A stretch of DNA of 45,385 bases from positions 1 through 45,385 of the forward strand of contig JAFLED010000002.1 of the NCBI GenBank assembly GCA_017302045.1. Reading direction: 5' to 3'. A program made the position numbers and the translations under genes. Positions within the stretch are counted from its first letter, which is position 1. Each line of letters starts with the position of its first letter. Below are positions 34,677-42,790 of this stretch, one piece after another. The DNA comes from Spirochaetota bacterium. Its GTDB lineage: Bacteria; Spirochaetota; Leptospiria; Turneriellales; Turneriellaceae. The notes under the pieces were generated by a model. That model ran no database searches and had not been told where the DNA came from. It worked only from the letters and a program-made list of their open reading frames with translations.

Positions 34677-35333
34677 ATGAGACGCATTATTTTCTCTGGT
34701 ATTTCGGTCTGCATATTCACGGGAGTTTCTCTCTCCGCAGCTGAGTTTACGCCTAAGCAGGTGGTCTATTCGACGGTGAATGCATTGCGCATCCGCGATA
34801 CCCCGTCGCTCGAGGGTAAGACTATCGGTTCGTTTGTGAAAGGCGACAGCCTGCGTGTTATCCGCGTGACCGGCAACGCGATAACCGTCGACGAGAAGAC
34901 AGGGCGTTGGGTCGAGTTTGATTTTGAGGGCAAAAAGGGATACGCCTTTGCCGGATTTCTGGCGGCTGACATGCCCCTGCTTGCGCATACCGAGACCGAG
35001 TGGAAAAAAATTACCGCCAGAAACGCACGCCATAGTGCGCAGCGTATTAAAGAAGCTGAAGATTGGGCGAAGGCGCATCCCGATGACCAGAATTGTACGC
35101 CTTCGAGCTGTTACCGCGAGCCCGCATTCGGATATCCTAAAGAATATCAAAAGGGTTGTACGGCACGCAAGCTGGCCGCGATTAAAAAACTCAGCGCCGA
35201 CAAGGGCATTTCGTTAGCCGAGGCCGTCGGCGAATATGGCGACGGGTATTGCCTGGGCTGGGTAGAACGCGAGGTTATAGAAAACAACTGCTCGCTGGGC
35301 GGTGATAGTATGCCGGCTTTTCCTCTGCGCTAA
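34677..35333 (+). CDS. Secreted protein with bacterial SH3 domain
   Basis: AGGAGG at 34667-34672 precedes ATG 34677. A signal peptide (MRRIIFSGISVCIFTGVSLSA) is followed by an SH3b domain (about residues 28-95: VNALRIRDTPSLEGKTIGSFVKGDSLRV...GRWVEFDFEGKKGYAFAGFL) and a C-terminal part with five cysteines (NCTPSSCYRE, KGCTARK, GYCLGW, NNCSLGG). SH3b domains usually bind peptidoglycan or peptides. The Cys-rich tail is not recognised. Confidence 0.85.
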   Translation: MRRIIFSGISVCIFTGVSLSAAEFTPKQVVYSTVNALRIRDTPSLEGKTIGSFVKGDSLRVIRVTGNAITVDEKTGRWVEFDFEGKKGYAFAGFLAADMPLLAHTETEWKKITARNARHSAQRIKEAEDWAKAHPDDQNCTPSSCYREPAFGYPKEYQKGCTARKLAAIKKLSADKGISLAEAVGEYGDGYCLGWVEREVIENNCSLGGDSMPAFPLR

Positions 35334-35340
35334 CGCCCGC

Positions 35341-36198
35341 GTGAAAAAAATATTCTGCGGCATATTCATTCTCGAAGGCATCTTTGCGACGCAGGTGAAT
35401 ATCCCCGCAGGGCGCTTTCGTATGGGGCGCAACGGCGCGGCGCGGCACGATCAGGGCCCCGCTTTCTGGGTGAATCTCCCGGCTTTCAAAATCGATGCAA
35501 CGCTCGTCACCTATGCGGATTTCCACCGTTTTGTCGCGGAGACGAAATATGTCACGAGCGCCGAGAAGATCGGTCATGTGCTGGCGGCATTTGAAGGCAT
35601 GGGAGAATATGAGTGGAAGCGGCTCAAGGGCGCGACCTGGCGCATGCCTTACGGTGCGGATAAATCCGGCACATGGCCCATGCAAGATGACTTTCCCGTC
35701 ACCGCGATCAGCTGGAACGACGCCGACGCCTATTGCCGTCACTATGGCAAACGGCTGCCGACCGAGGCCGAATGGGAATACGCGATGCGCGCGGGCTCGC
35801 AGGGCACGCGCTTTCCCTGGGGTGATTCGACGCGCGACAAAAACGGAAAATACCTGTTGAATTACTGGCAGGGACGCGACCACAAGCACAACGAAAACGA
35901 AGACGGGTATATGTATCTTTCGCCCGTGAAGGCATTTCCACCCAATGCCTGGGGCATTTACGACCCGGTCGGCAATGTCTGGCAATACACGGCCGACTGG
36001 TACGGGGCTTTCGATGAAAAAGAGAAAATAAATCCCAAGGGGCCGGCCACGGGCACGTTAAAGGTCGCGCGCGGTGGCTCGTGGTGGTGCTCTTTTCACG
36101 CCTGCAACGCCTTTGGCCTGTTCTACCGCGGTAAGTCGTTACCCGACGCGCCGTTTTCGAATAATGGCTTTCGTTGCGTTTCGTCTCCGGAAAAATAG
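35341..36198 (+). CDS. Secreted FGE-sulfatase (SUMF1)-family protein with conserved cysteine pair
   Basis: Start GTG 35341 gives a short hydrophobic leader (VKKIFCGIFILEGIFA). The FGE domain follows (VNIPAGRFRMGRNGAARHDQGPAFWVNL, PVTAISWNDADAYCRHYGKRLPTEAEWEYAMRAGSQGTRFPWGD, WGIYDPVGNVWQYTADWYG, RGGSWWCSFHAC, NNGFRCVSS). RGGSWWC-x4-C has the spacing of the active-site cysteine pair of true formylglycine-generating enzymes; most related non-FGE proteins lack both cysteines. The frame extends upstream to GTG 35302, overlapping the SH3 gene. Three bases separate it from the NagX-like gene. Confidence 0.85.
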   Translation: MKKIFCGIFILEGIFATQVNIPAGRFRMGRNGAARHDQGPAFWVNLPAFKIDATLVTYADFHRFVAETKYVTSAEKIGHVLAAFEGMGEYEWKRLKGATWRMPYGADKSGTWPMQDDFPVTAISWNDADAYCRHYGKRLPTEAEWEYAMRAGSQGTRFPWGDSTRDKNGKYLLNYWQGRDHKHNENEDGYMYLSPVKAFPPNAWGIYDPVGNVWQYTADWYGAFDEKEKINPKGPATGTLKVARGGSWWCSFHACNAFGLFYRGKSLPDAPFSNNGFRCVSSPEK

Positions 36199-36201
36199 TC
36201 A

Positions 36202-37380
36202 GTGCAGGATATAAAGCGTAACGCAGCTCTCGATCTCTTGCGCGGGCTGACCATCGCGCTCATGATCATTGTAAATAACCCCGGTGACTGGAAGCAGATG
36301 TTCCAGGTGCTGCGGCACGCCGAGTGGGATGGCTTTCTGGGGGCCGATATCGTATTCCCGTTGTTTCTTTTTGTCGCAGGCTTTGCCGCTGCCATGAAGG
36401 TCGACCGGCTCACGGGCATTCAGGGCACCGGGCCGCATTGCGCGAGTGCGCTGACTCTCGACGCACCCGAAGAGCCTCCCTACTATTTGCCGCTGATTCG
36501 CCGCGCCTCCATTCTTTTCGCTATCGGACTTTTTTTGAATGCCTGGCCATTCGGCCTCTTACCCGGCACGGAATTTCATCCTGAAAAACTGCGCGTCTTT
36601 GGCGTGCTGCAACGTATTGCGCTCTGTGTGCTTATCGGTGGATTCATACTGCGGAAATGTATTTCGCCGCGCGCGACGATCTTTGCCCTTATTGTTATGG
36701 CCGCCATCTACGAGATCGGCATGCGGCTGCCCCTCGTCACAACCGCTGCGGGAACCTTCGGCCGCAGTTTTGCGTTAACGGATAATTTTGCCCGGCTCGT
36801 CGATACATCCATCTTGCCGGACGCAATGCTCTACAAGGTGCAAAAGATACCCTTCGATCCCGAGGGGCTGTTCACGACGCTCACGGCGGTGGCGACGTTT
36901 CTGATCGGTGCGCTCTGTTACAGGTTGCCAAGGGGAGGGGGGGCAGAAGCGGGGAGGGGTTTTGGCAGAGTTTACCTCGCCACAAGCCTCGCAGTAGCTG
37001 GGGTTCTCATGGCATTTATAGAGCCAGTGAATAAGAACCTGTGGACACTCCCCTATGCGTTGCTGACGGGCGCCGCGGGGGTAATCCTACTGAGTTTTTT
37101 GGAGATGCTGCGCTTCACGAATACCGGCTGGGGGGCATGGTTTTTGCGGCCTATTAGCTATATGGGTATGAACCCGCTGGTGATCTATGTGCTCAGCGGA
37201 ATCATCGGAAAGGCGCTTGCGGTGACCAAAATGGCCTCTGGGTTGAGTTTGAAAGCTATTTTGTTTAACTCGTTGGCCATTCTGCCGGCTTCAGGCCCGA
37301 TGCTTTCCTTGCTATATTCCCTGCTGTTGCTATTGGTCCTGGCCTGCATGACGCGGCTGATCCCCCGCTTATCGGCTTGA
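36202..37380 (+). CDS. NagX-like transmembrane acyltransferase (DUF5009/HGSNAT-like)
   Basis: The 392-residue protein begins RNAALDLLRGLTIALMIIVNNPGDW and has ADIVFPLFLFVAGFAAAM, the conserved first parts of this family, then about ten membrane helices, including MGMNPLVIYVLSGI. Homologues include the lysosomal enzyme that acetylates heparan glucosamine and bacterial NagX linked with GlcNAc use. Substrate here is unknown. A Gly/Arg-rich stretch near residue 245 (RLPRGGGAEAGRGFGR) is encoded by very G-rich DNA. Start is GTG, 3 bases after the FGE gene. Confidence 0.85.
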   Translation: MQDIKRNAALDLLRGLTIALMIIVNNPGDWKQMFQVLRHAEWDGFLGADIVFPLFLFVAGFAAAMKVDRLTGIQGTGPHCASALTLDAPEEPPYYLPLIRRASILFAIGLFLNAWPFGLLPGTEFHPEKLRVFGVLQRIALCVLIGGFILRKCISPRATIFALIVMAAIYEIGMRLPLVTTAAGTFGRSFALTDNFARLVDTSILPDAMLYKVQKIPFDPEGLFTTLTAVATFLIGALCYRLPRGGGAEAGRGFGRVYLATSLAVAGVLMAFIEPVNKNLWTLPYALLTGAAGVILLSFLEMLRFTNTGWGAWFLRPISYMGMNPLVIYVLSGIIGKALAVTKMASGLSLKAILFNSLAILPASGPMLSLLYSLLLLLVLACMTRLIPRLSA

Positions 37381-37410
37381 CTTGCCTGAGCAAATGGCCC
37401 AGTTCGGGGT

Positions 37411-37878
37411 ATGAAAGTCCGTCACCTGTTTATCGTGGGATTCGTGGTGCTGAGCTCGGGCATCGGGGCCAAGGCTAAATTTATCAACAAAGATACGCTC
37501 GAGGTTACGGCGCCGGGCAAGGCGCGCAAATCGGGTTCGGCGATGCGCGACGAATCGAGCTGCAAAGAAGCGGCGCGCAGCGAGGCGCTCCGCATCGCCA
37601 TCGAAACACTCGTCGATATGAACTGGCCGAATGTCAGGGGCAAGGTTTCGCGCGAAAAGTACGGTGAAAAAGTCACGCAGACAACCGAAGGCAGTATCCG
37701 GGGCGCGCACGTGGTTCGCGCGAGCGTCGACACCAGTGTTGATCCCGTTGTCTGTACGGTAACAGTGAGAATTCAGCGCATGGACCCGGCTTCGACGCAT
37801 AAGCGTGTCATGCAGGCGCTCGACGCCGAAGCCGCGGGAAACAAAGAAATTCTCGCAACGCCCACACCGAAGAAGTAA
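37411..37878 (+). CDS. Secreted protein of unknown function
   Basis: ATG 37411 opens a signal peptide (MKVRHLFIVGFVVLSSGIGAKA). The mature part, about 130 residues, contains two cysteines (SSCKEAARSEAL and PVVCTVTVRI) and the alternation AALRIAIETLVDMNWP...KVSREKYGEKVTQTTEGSI...VVRASVDTS, reminiscent of LPP20/FlgT-type exported domains. That resemblance is weak. Its 3' end overlaps the earliest possible start of the ABC-F gene. Confidence 0.7.
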   Translation: MKVRHLFIVGFVVLSSGIGAKAKFINKDTLEVTAPGKARKSGSAMRDESSCKEAARSEALRIAIETLVDMNWPNVRGKVSREKYGEKVTQTTEGSIRGAHVVRASVDTSVDPVVCTVTVRIQRMDPASTHKRVMQALDAEAAGNKEILATPTPKK

Positions 37879-37924
37879 CACCGAACGCCTTGACGCTCGG
37901 TTTCGGGCGCCGTATGCGCTGACC

Positions 37925-39793
37925 CTGAACTACCTCTCCGCCGAAAAACTCAGCAAAAGCTTCGGCATCAAGCCGCTCTTCCACGAGATCTCGTTTGGCC
38001 TCAACGCGGGCGACAAAAAAGCCCTCATCGCGAAAAACGGCGCCGGCAAGTCGACGCTGATGCAGGTGCTGGTGGGCAAAGAGCCTGCCGATGCCGGGCG
38101 CGTCATTCTCAAAAAAGGCATCTCCGTCGCGTACCTCGATCAATCGGACACGCTCGACGAGAACATGACGATTCTAGAAACCATTTTTGATACGTCGCGC
38201 CCCATGATGCGCGTGCTCGCTAAATACGAAGAGGCGATGATTTCGGGCAAGGGCGTCGACCAGGCCATTGCCGATGTCGAGGCCGCGAATGCGTGGGACT
38301 ATGAGCGGCGCATCAAAAGCATTCTGACCCGGCTGGGGATTACCCAACTTGGCGCGCGCGTGGGCTCACTCTCAGGCGGCGAGCGCAAGCGTGTCGCGCT
38401 CGCGCATACGCTGATCGAAGAGGCAGACGTGCTGATTCTCGACGAACCGACGAACCACCTCGATCTCGACATGATCGAATGGCTTGAGAGTTATCTGCAG
38501 CGTGATAACATCACACTCTTTCTTGTCACCCATGACCGCTACTTTCTCGAGACGATCTGCGACGAAATTCTTGAACTCGACGACGGTAAGCTCTATACCT
38601 ACCATGGCAACTACTCGAACTTTCTCGAAAAAAAAGCCGAACGCGAGGAGAGTGAGCGCAAGTCGATCGACGCCGCGCAGAATAAGATGCGCCGCGAGCT
38701 CGAATGGATACGCAAACAACCCAAGGCGCGCACGACGAAGGCAAAATACCGCGTGAATGCGTTCGAAGATCTGAAGGTTGCGGCGACGGCGAAGAAGAGA
38801 GAAGAACTGAAGACCCTCGATACCGAGATGAGCCGCATCGGCGGCAAAATTCTCGAGATCGAGAATATCAGTAAGAGTTTTGGCGAGCGCCGTCTCGTCG
38901 CCAATTTCACCTACAAGTTCCTGAAAGGCGATCGCATTGGGGTGATCGGCAAGAACGGCGCGGGGAAATCCACCTTTCTGAATCTGATCACCGGCCTCGA
39001 AAAACCCGATGCCGGTACCGTTGAGAAGGGCGACAATACGGTCTTCGGCTATTACCGCCAAGCCGGGTTGGATTTCCGCAAGGATGCGACGATTCTCGAC
39101 GTGGTGCGCGATGTCGCCGAGGCGATTCCGCTGGCAAAGGGCAAATCGCTCACGGCCGCACAGCTCTTGGAGCAGTTTCTGTTTCCGCCCGGCATGCACC
39201 GCCAGCAGGCCGCGCGGCTTTCGGGTGGAGAAAAGCGGCGGCTCTATCTCTTGACGATTCTCATGAAGAATCCGAATTTTCTCATTCTCGACGAGCCCAC
39301 AAACGATCTCGACATCGCGACGATCGACGTGCTCGAAGATTATCTGCAAAATTTCGCCGGTTGCCTCGTCGTGGTGTCGCATGACCGCTACTTCATGGAT
39401 AAACTCACGCAGCATCTTTTCGTGCTCGATAAAGACTTCGGCAATGTCCAGGAAGGGATCATCACCGACTTCAACGGCAATTATTCGGACTACCTCGCTG
39501 CTAAAGAAGCGCAGGAAAAGGCTACCGTTGCGGAGCAAAAGAAAGAACAAAAACCGCGCGAGCGCCCAAACCGCGACAAGCCCAAGGGCCCGACGATGTC
39601 ACAAGTTAAAGAGCGCGAGCGTCTTGAGAAAGAGATACCCGTGCTCGAGGCAAAGCTCGCAGAACTGACGGCAGAGCTTGCGCAACCGGGGCTTGCGTTT
39701 GAACGCGCAGCGGCGGTGGGTCGCGAAATCGATACCTTAAATCGGGAGATTGAGGCGAAGACGAACCGTTTTCTCGAACTTGTCGATCCTTAA
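37925..39793 (+). CDS. uup: ABC-F ATPase, Uup type; start codon unclear
   Basis: The protein has two ATP-binding cassettes: AKNGAGKST, LSGGERKRVALAH, LILDEPTNHLD, then GKNGAGKST, LSGGEKRRLYLL, LILDEPTNDLD. The TNDLD ending and a C-terminal coiled coil (RERLEKEIPVLEAKLAELTAEL...EIDTLNREIEAKTN) point to Uup, a ribosome-linked ABC-F protein. Homologues begin MNYLSAENLSKSFG; here that position is a CTG codon (37925) reading LNYLSAEKLSKSFG. The only ATG/GTG/TTG in frame upstream is GTG 37805 inside the preceding gene. I use CTG 37925 as the working start. Confidence 0.88.
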   Translation: MNYLSAEKLSKSFGIKPLFHEISFGLNAGDKKALIAKNGAGKSTLMQVLVGKEPADAGRVILKKGISVAYLDQSDTLDENMTILETIFDTSRPMMRVLAKYEEAMISGKGVDQAIADVEAANAWDYERRIKSILTRLGITQLGARVGSLSGGERKRVALAHTLIEEADVLILDEPTNHLDLDMIEWLESYLQRDNITLFLVTHDRYFLETICDEILELDDGKLYTYHGNYSNFLEKKAEREESERKSIDAAQNKMRRELEWIRKQPKARTTKAKYRVNAFEDLKVAATAKKREELKTLDTEMSRIGGKILEIENISKSFGERRLVANFTYKFLKGDRIGVIGKNGAGKSTFLNLITGLEKPDAGTVEKGDNTVFGYYRQAGLDFRKDATILDVVRDVAEAIPLAKGKSLTAAQLLEQFLFPPGMHRQQAARLSGGEKRRLYLLTILMKNPNFLILDEPTNDLDIATIDVLEDYLQNFAGCLVVVSHDRYFMDKLTQHLFVLDKDFGNVQEGIITDFNGNYSDYLAAKEAQEKATVAEQKKEQKPRERPNRDKPKGPTMSQVKERERLEKEIPVLEAKLAELTAELAQPGLAFERAAAVGREIDTLNREIEAKTNRFLELVDP

Positions 39794-39869
39794 TCGTTGA
39801 CGGCCCCGGGCAGGCATCGCTTCGTCTCGCATGTGTGGCCCGACCGCCTGCGCACTTCAGAAAGACCTG

Positions 39870-40268
39870 ATGCAAATACGCGAGCTGGCCGGCAGTCTTT
39901 TGTCGCGCGATGCCTATGACCGCTGGAGCTATGGCCCGCCTGAAGAGAAAGAAGAAAATCTCGCCGCCATGGCCCGTGAAGACCGGGAAATCCGTGCCCA
40001 GCGCGAGCAACTTTCGCAGCGTGTGCAGCAATTGCGCGCAAGCGAACCCGAGGCAGTCGTCGAATGGGCTGCGGCGCATATCGCGCTGCTTGAAGATTTC
40101 ATCGCAGAGAAGAGTGCCGATAAAGAAAAAAATGGTACCGAAATTTATGTTGCCGAGGGCGAGCTCGCCGAGTGGCGCAAGCTGAAAAATGGCGAGGTTT
40201 CGTTCGTCGAGCAGAATGTGTTCTACGTGCACTACAACGAAAAACTCTACCGTTCGTATTTTGGTTGA
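39870..40268 (+). CDS. Small coiled-coil protein of unknown function
   Basis: ATG 39870 (MQIRELAGSLLSRD) follows AAAGA; ATG 39831 is an alternative. The product, about 132 residues, is mostly charged helix (EEKEENLAAMAREDREIRAQREQLSQRVQQL) and ends with an aromatic-rich stretch (FYVHYNEKLYRSYFG). It has no signal peptide. No family recognised. It follows the uup gene by 76 bases. Confidence 0.65.
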   Translation: MQIRELAGSLLSRDAYDRWSYGPPEEKEENLAAMAREDREIRAQREQLSQRVQQLRASEPEAVVEWAAAHIALLEDFIAEKSADKEKNGTEIYVAEGELAEWRKLKNGEVSFVEQNVFYVHYNEKLYRSYFG

Positions 40269-40271
40269 TGG

Positions 40272-40397
40272 ATGGCGAAGCTCCTACCCTACTTTATCAT
40301 TACCTTTATCAACATGGCGGGCTTCGCCCTTATCTTTCCCGTCATGCCCGAGATGCTCTATTATTTCCGTAAGGCAGCACCCGAGTCGGGCCGCTGA
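40272..40397 (+). pseudogene. Truncated major-facilitator transporter, N-terminus only
   Basis: The frame (41 codons) reads MAKLLPYFIITFINMAGFALIFPVMPEMLYYF, which looks like the first membrane helix of a drug-efflux-type MFS transporter, and then stops. No second helix follows, and the next gene starts 77 bases later. This is a large deletion of an MFS gene or a scrap of one; a working 41-residue protein is less likely. Confidence 0.55.
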
Positions 40398-40474
40398 CTC
40401 GATGCCGCCGTGGCGCTCGTTCACCGCATGCGCGAATAGAATTTACATAACCGGGGGCAGAGCTGCCGTTGGCT

Positions 40475-41362
40475 ATGTTCAAATTTGCCGCCGTGTTTTT
40501 TACCCTGGCTTCTGTTCTGCTGGCCGATTCGCCGGAGGCGCAATGCGGGCCGCATGCGTTGCAGCCTAAACCGGATTTCCTCGTGGCCGTGACCTCGGCC
40601 TACCGCCAGGTTGAAGGCGGTTATGAAATTACCGTGAAGAACAACGAACGCTTCGGGGTTTATCTCGATATGCGGATGACCAAGCTCGTGAATCTCGAAT
40701 CCGAAGCGGGAAAATCTTTCATTCTGCCCGTGGCGGCAGGCGCCGAAATTGTCGCCACAAAACTGCGCATTGTTAATCCTATAGCCGCGTCGAACTTCAA
40801 TTACACCTTCGATAACTATCTGGGCGATCCGAAAAATACCCGCCACGATCCAAAGACCGAATACGAGTTGCCCTATGCTGCCGGATTTTCCTCTCCTGTT
40901 TTGCAAGGGTACAAAGGCAAATTCTCACACAACAACGAACTCAACCTGCATGCGCTGGACTTCGGCATGCCGCGCGGTACACCGATTCTCGCGGCGCGGG
41001 CGGGTGTTGTCATCGCCTCGCGGAGCGATGTCACGACGGGCGGTCACGATCCCGGGCTTTTGGGCACGGTCGATGGTGCGGGTAATTTTGTTATGGTGCT
41101 GCATGAGGACGGTACCGTGGGCAACTATTTTCACATGCGCTGCGGCAGTATCACGCTCAAGAAAGGGGATACCGTCCGCGCGGGTGATACTCTCGGGGAA
41201 GCCGGCTCAACCGGCTATTCGCACCCGGATTATCCGCACCTGCTCTTCGTGGTGCGCGTGCCCGATCAGAAGAATCGCTACGGGCGTAAGACGGTGCCGA
41301 CGCTGTTTCGTACGCGTGAGGGAGTAAAGCTTTTGAAAGAGAAAGAGGTTTATGAGAAATGA
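40475..41362 (+). CDS. Secreted M23-family peptidase-like protein with altered zinc site
   Basis: From ATG 40475 the 295-residue product has a signal peptide (MFKFAAVFFTLASVLLA) and an N-terminal domain of about 130 residues. The M23 core follows: LHALDFGMPRGTPILAARAGVVIA, NYFHMRCGS and DYPHLLFVVRVP. In active enzymes the last block is HxH; here it reads HLL, so the final zinc His is Leu. It may be a non-catalytic regulator, as EnvC and NlpD are, or use a different ligand set. It probably acts on peptidoglycan in the periplasm. Confidence 0.85.
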   Translation: MFKFAAVFFTLASVLLADSPEAQCGPHALQPKPDFLVAVTSAYRQVEGGYEITVKNNERFGVYLDMRMTKLVNLESEAGKSFILPVAAGAEIVATKLRIVNPIAASNFNYTFDNYLGDPKNTRHDPKTEYELPYAAGFSSPVLQGYKGKFSHNNELNLHALDFGMPRGTPILAARAGVVIASRSDVTTGGHDPGLLGTVDGAGNFVMVLHEDGTVGNYFHMRCGSITLKKGDTVRAGDTLGEAGSTGYSHPDYPHLLFVVRVPDQKNRYGRKTVPTLFRTREGVKLLKEKEVYEK

Positions 41363-41419
41363 ATTTCCGAAACAGTGACGGGTAGTAGGCGTTCTCTGAC
41401 GTAGTTGCGCCTTTGTACT

Positions 41420-41441
41420 GCGCCCGCGTCCATGCGGGCGC
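41420..41441. terminator. GC-rich hairpin between converging genes
   Basis: GCGCCCGC and GCGGGCGC form a perfect 8-bp stem with a 6-base loop, between the stops of the M23 gene and the anti-sigma gene. The T-run after it is weak on both strands, so it may be a bidirectional or Rho-assisted stop. Confidence 0.5.
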
Positions 41442-41460
41442 TTAAACGATATTGCATATT

Positions 41461-42111
41461 TCATTCACCTGCTTCGAGGTTTAGTGTGATAGTAAAAATA
41501 GCTTCCTTTTTCTTCAGAAACCGGATATCAAACTCACCCTTCCGGGGAAATTGCGTTGAAAGCGTCGATTGGCGCGAAATATCATCGATAGTTTCGCAGA
41601 CTTCACCATCAAAAGTCACAATCGCTTGCAAGGCCTCCGAGGGGCTGACATGCAATGCCAGGCCAATTTTATCCTTTTGAGTTAAAGGATGAATCGTCAA
41701 CGTTACCTCGCGTTCCCGAATGACGCGGGTAATACTGATCGGGCCTTCTTGATTACGGCTCAAAATATTTTCCCCGCTATCGCGAAACGAGTACGATGCC
41801 TTGAGACCCTGATAGCTCAGGGAGTCCTGGTCGCCGCTGAAGACGATAATTTTGTCTTTCAGAAAGCGAACAATAACGGAAATGTGGCTTTGTTTTGTAT
41901 CGCGGATCCTCTGCAAAACGGCATCCCGCATCTTTGCAGGGATTTTCTCGCCGCCTTTCTGCAAAAAAATTGCCTCGCGCATATTCATATAAGATTGAAA
42001 ACAATCGCCGCATAATTTCAGATGGCGCTCTGCCTCATCGCGTACGGTCCCTGTCGCCGCTCCCGAGATGTAAGCCGATAGCTCCTTTTCGTTCAAATGT
42101 TTATCAGACAT
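41461..42111 (-). CDS. Soluble zinc-binding anti-sigma factor
   Basis: The N-terminus carries the ZAS-type zinc motif with His30, Cys34 and Cys37 (ERHLKLCGDC), in the helical arrangement of anti-sigma domains. The remaining 150 residues are beta-rich, with no hydrophobic segment long enough for a membrane helix, so this is a soluble anti-sigma factor. It starts 27 bases after the sigma gene and should bind that sigma factor. A further sensing domain is possible in the C-terminal part, but I do not recognise it. Confidence 0.85.
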   Translation of the reverse strand: MSDKHLNEKELSAYISGAATGTVRDEAERHLKLCGDCFQSYMNMREAIFLQKGGEKIPAKMRDAVLQRIRDTKQSHISVIVRFLKDKIIVFSGDQDSLSYQGLKASYSFRDSGENILSRNQEGPISITRVIREREVTLTIHPLTQKDKIGLALHVSPSEALQAIVTFDGEVCETIDDISRQSTLSTQFPRKGEFDIRFLKKKEAIFTITLNLEAGE

Positions 42112-42138
42112 AATGTTTCACGATATTCCCTGTTTCGT

Positions 42139-42711
42139 TCAATTCACTATAAATTTTTTCAGGTTTTCTTCCAATTTTGCATACGCACGACGAATGCGCG
42201 TCGAAGCGGTGTCGATGGGAACTCCCAAAATACCGGCAATCTCCTTATGTTTATATCCTTGCATCAGCAGATATACCGGCTCGCGATACTTCATATCCAA
42301 CTTAGCGATGGCACTCATCACTTCGCGCGAAACTTCGGTTTGCAAATAGCGGGTTTCGGGATCATGCTCCGAACTCAAGAGACCCATGAAATCTTCGATG
42401 CTTGTAATACGCGCTTTTTCGACGCCTTGAGAGCGGCGTTGATTGGCGGCGGTATTAAAGGCAATTTGCCGGACATAGGCAAGCAGTTCGTAAAAACTCT
42501 CGCCGCGGAATTTACGCAACAGCCCGTAATTGTTGTCGATGAGTTTGCAGTAAATCGTCTGAACGATATCGTCGTGATCGTAGTTTACTGTCTTACGAAC
42601 CCTTCCAGCAATCAACGGGTGAAAAAGTTCAAAAAAGCGATTCCATGCTGTCTCGGAACCGGCACAGCATTCGGCGATAAAAGGACGGATGTCGGAGTTA
42701 CCGGAGAGCAT
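42139..42711 (-). CDS. ECF-family RNA polymerase sigma factor
   Basis: The 190-residue protein has sigma region 2 (about 20-90: WNRFFELFHPLIAGRVRKTV...DDIVQTIYCKLIDN, FYELLAYVRQIAFNTAANQRR) and region 4 (about 130-185: AIAKLDMKYREPVYLLMQGYKHKEIAGILGVPIDTASTRIRRAYAKL). There is no region 1.1 or 3, as for ECF factors. It is followed by its anti-sigma gene and preceded by the CHAT operon genes on the same strand. A 12-bp palindrome lies just upstream. Confidence 0.92.
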   Translation of the reverse strand: MLSGNSDIRPFIAECCAGSETAWNRFFELFHPLIAGRVRKTVNYDHDDIVQTIYCKLIDNNYGLLRKFRGESFYELLAYVRQIAFNTAANQRRSQGVEKARITSIEDFMGLLSSEHDPETRYLQTEVSREVMSAIAKLDMKYREPVYLLMQGYKHKEIAGILGVPIDTASTRIRRAYAKLEENLKKFIVN

Positions 42712-42736
42712 ACAATCGTCGGGAATAACGGCCCGG

Positions 42737-42748
42737 GAAGCATGCTTC
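42737..42748. promoter_or_regulatory. 12-bp palindrome upstream of the sigma factor gene
   Basis: GAAGCATGCTTC is a perfect palindrome 26 bases before the sigma factor start, within the 79-base gap after the upstream gene. It may be a protein site or part of a promoter for the sigma/anti-sigma pair. Confidence 0.3.
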
Positions 42749-42790
42749 GAACTCCCGTAATACGTCCACTAAAAAGCGATAAGTGCCCGG

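Noticed and set aside
38372-39550. 392-codon minus-strand frame
   Set aside because: It lies antisense to the two ABC cassettes of the Uup-type protein and mirrors its codon pattern; no independent motif.
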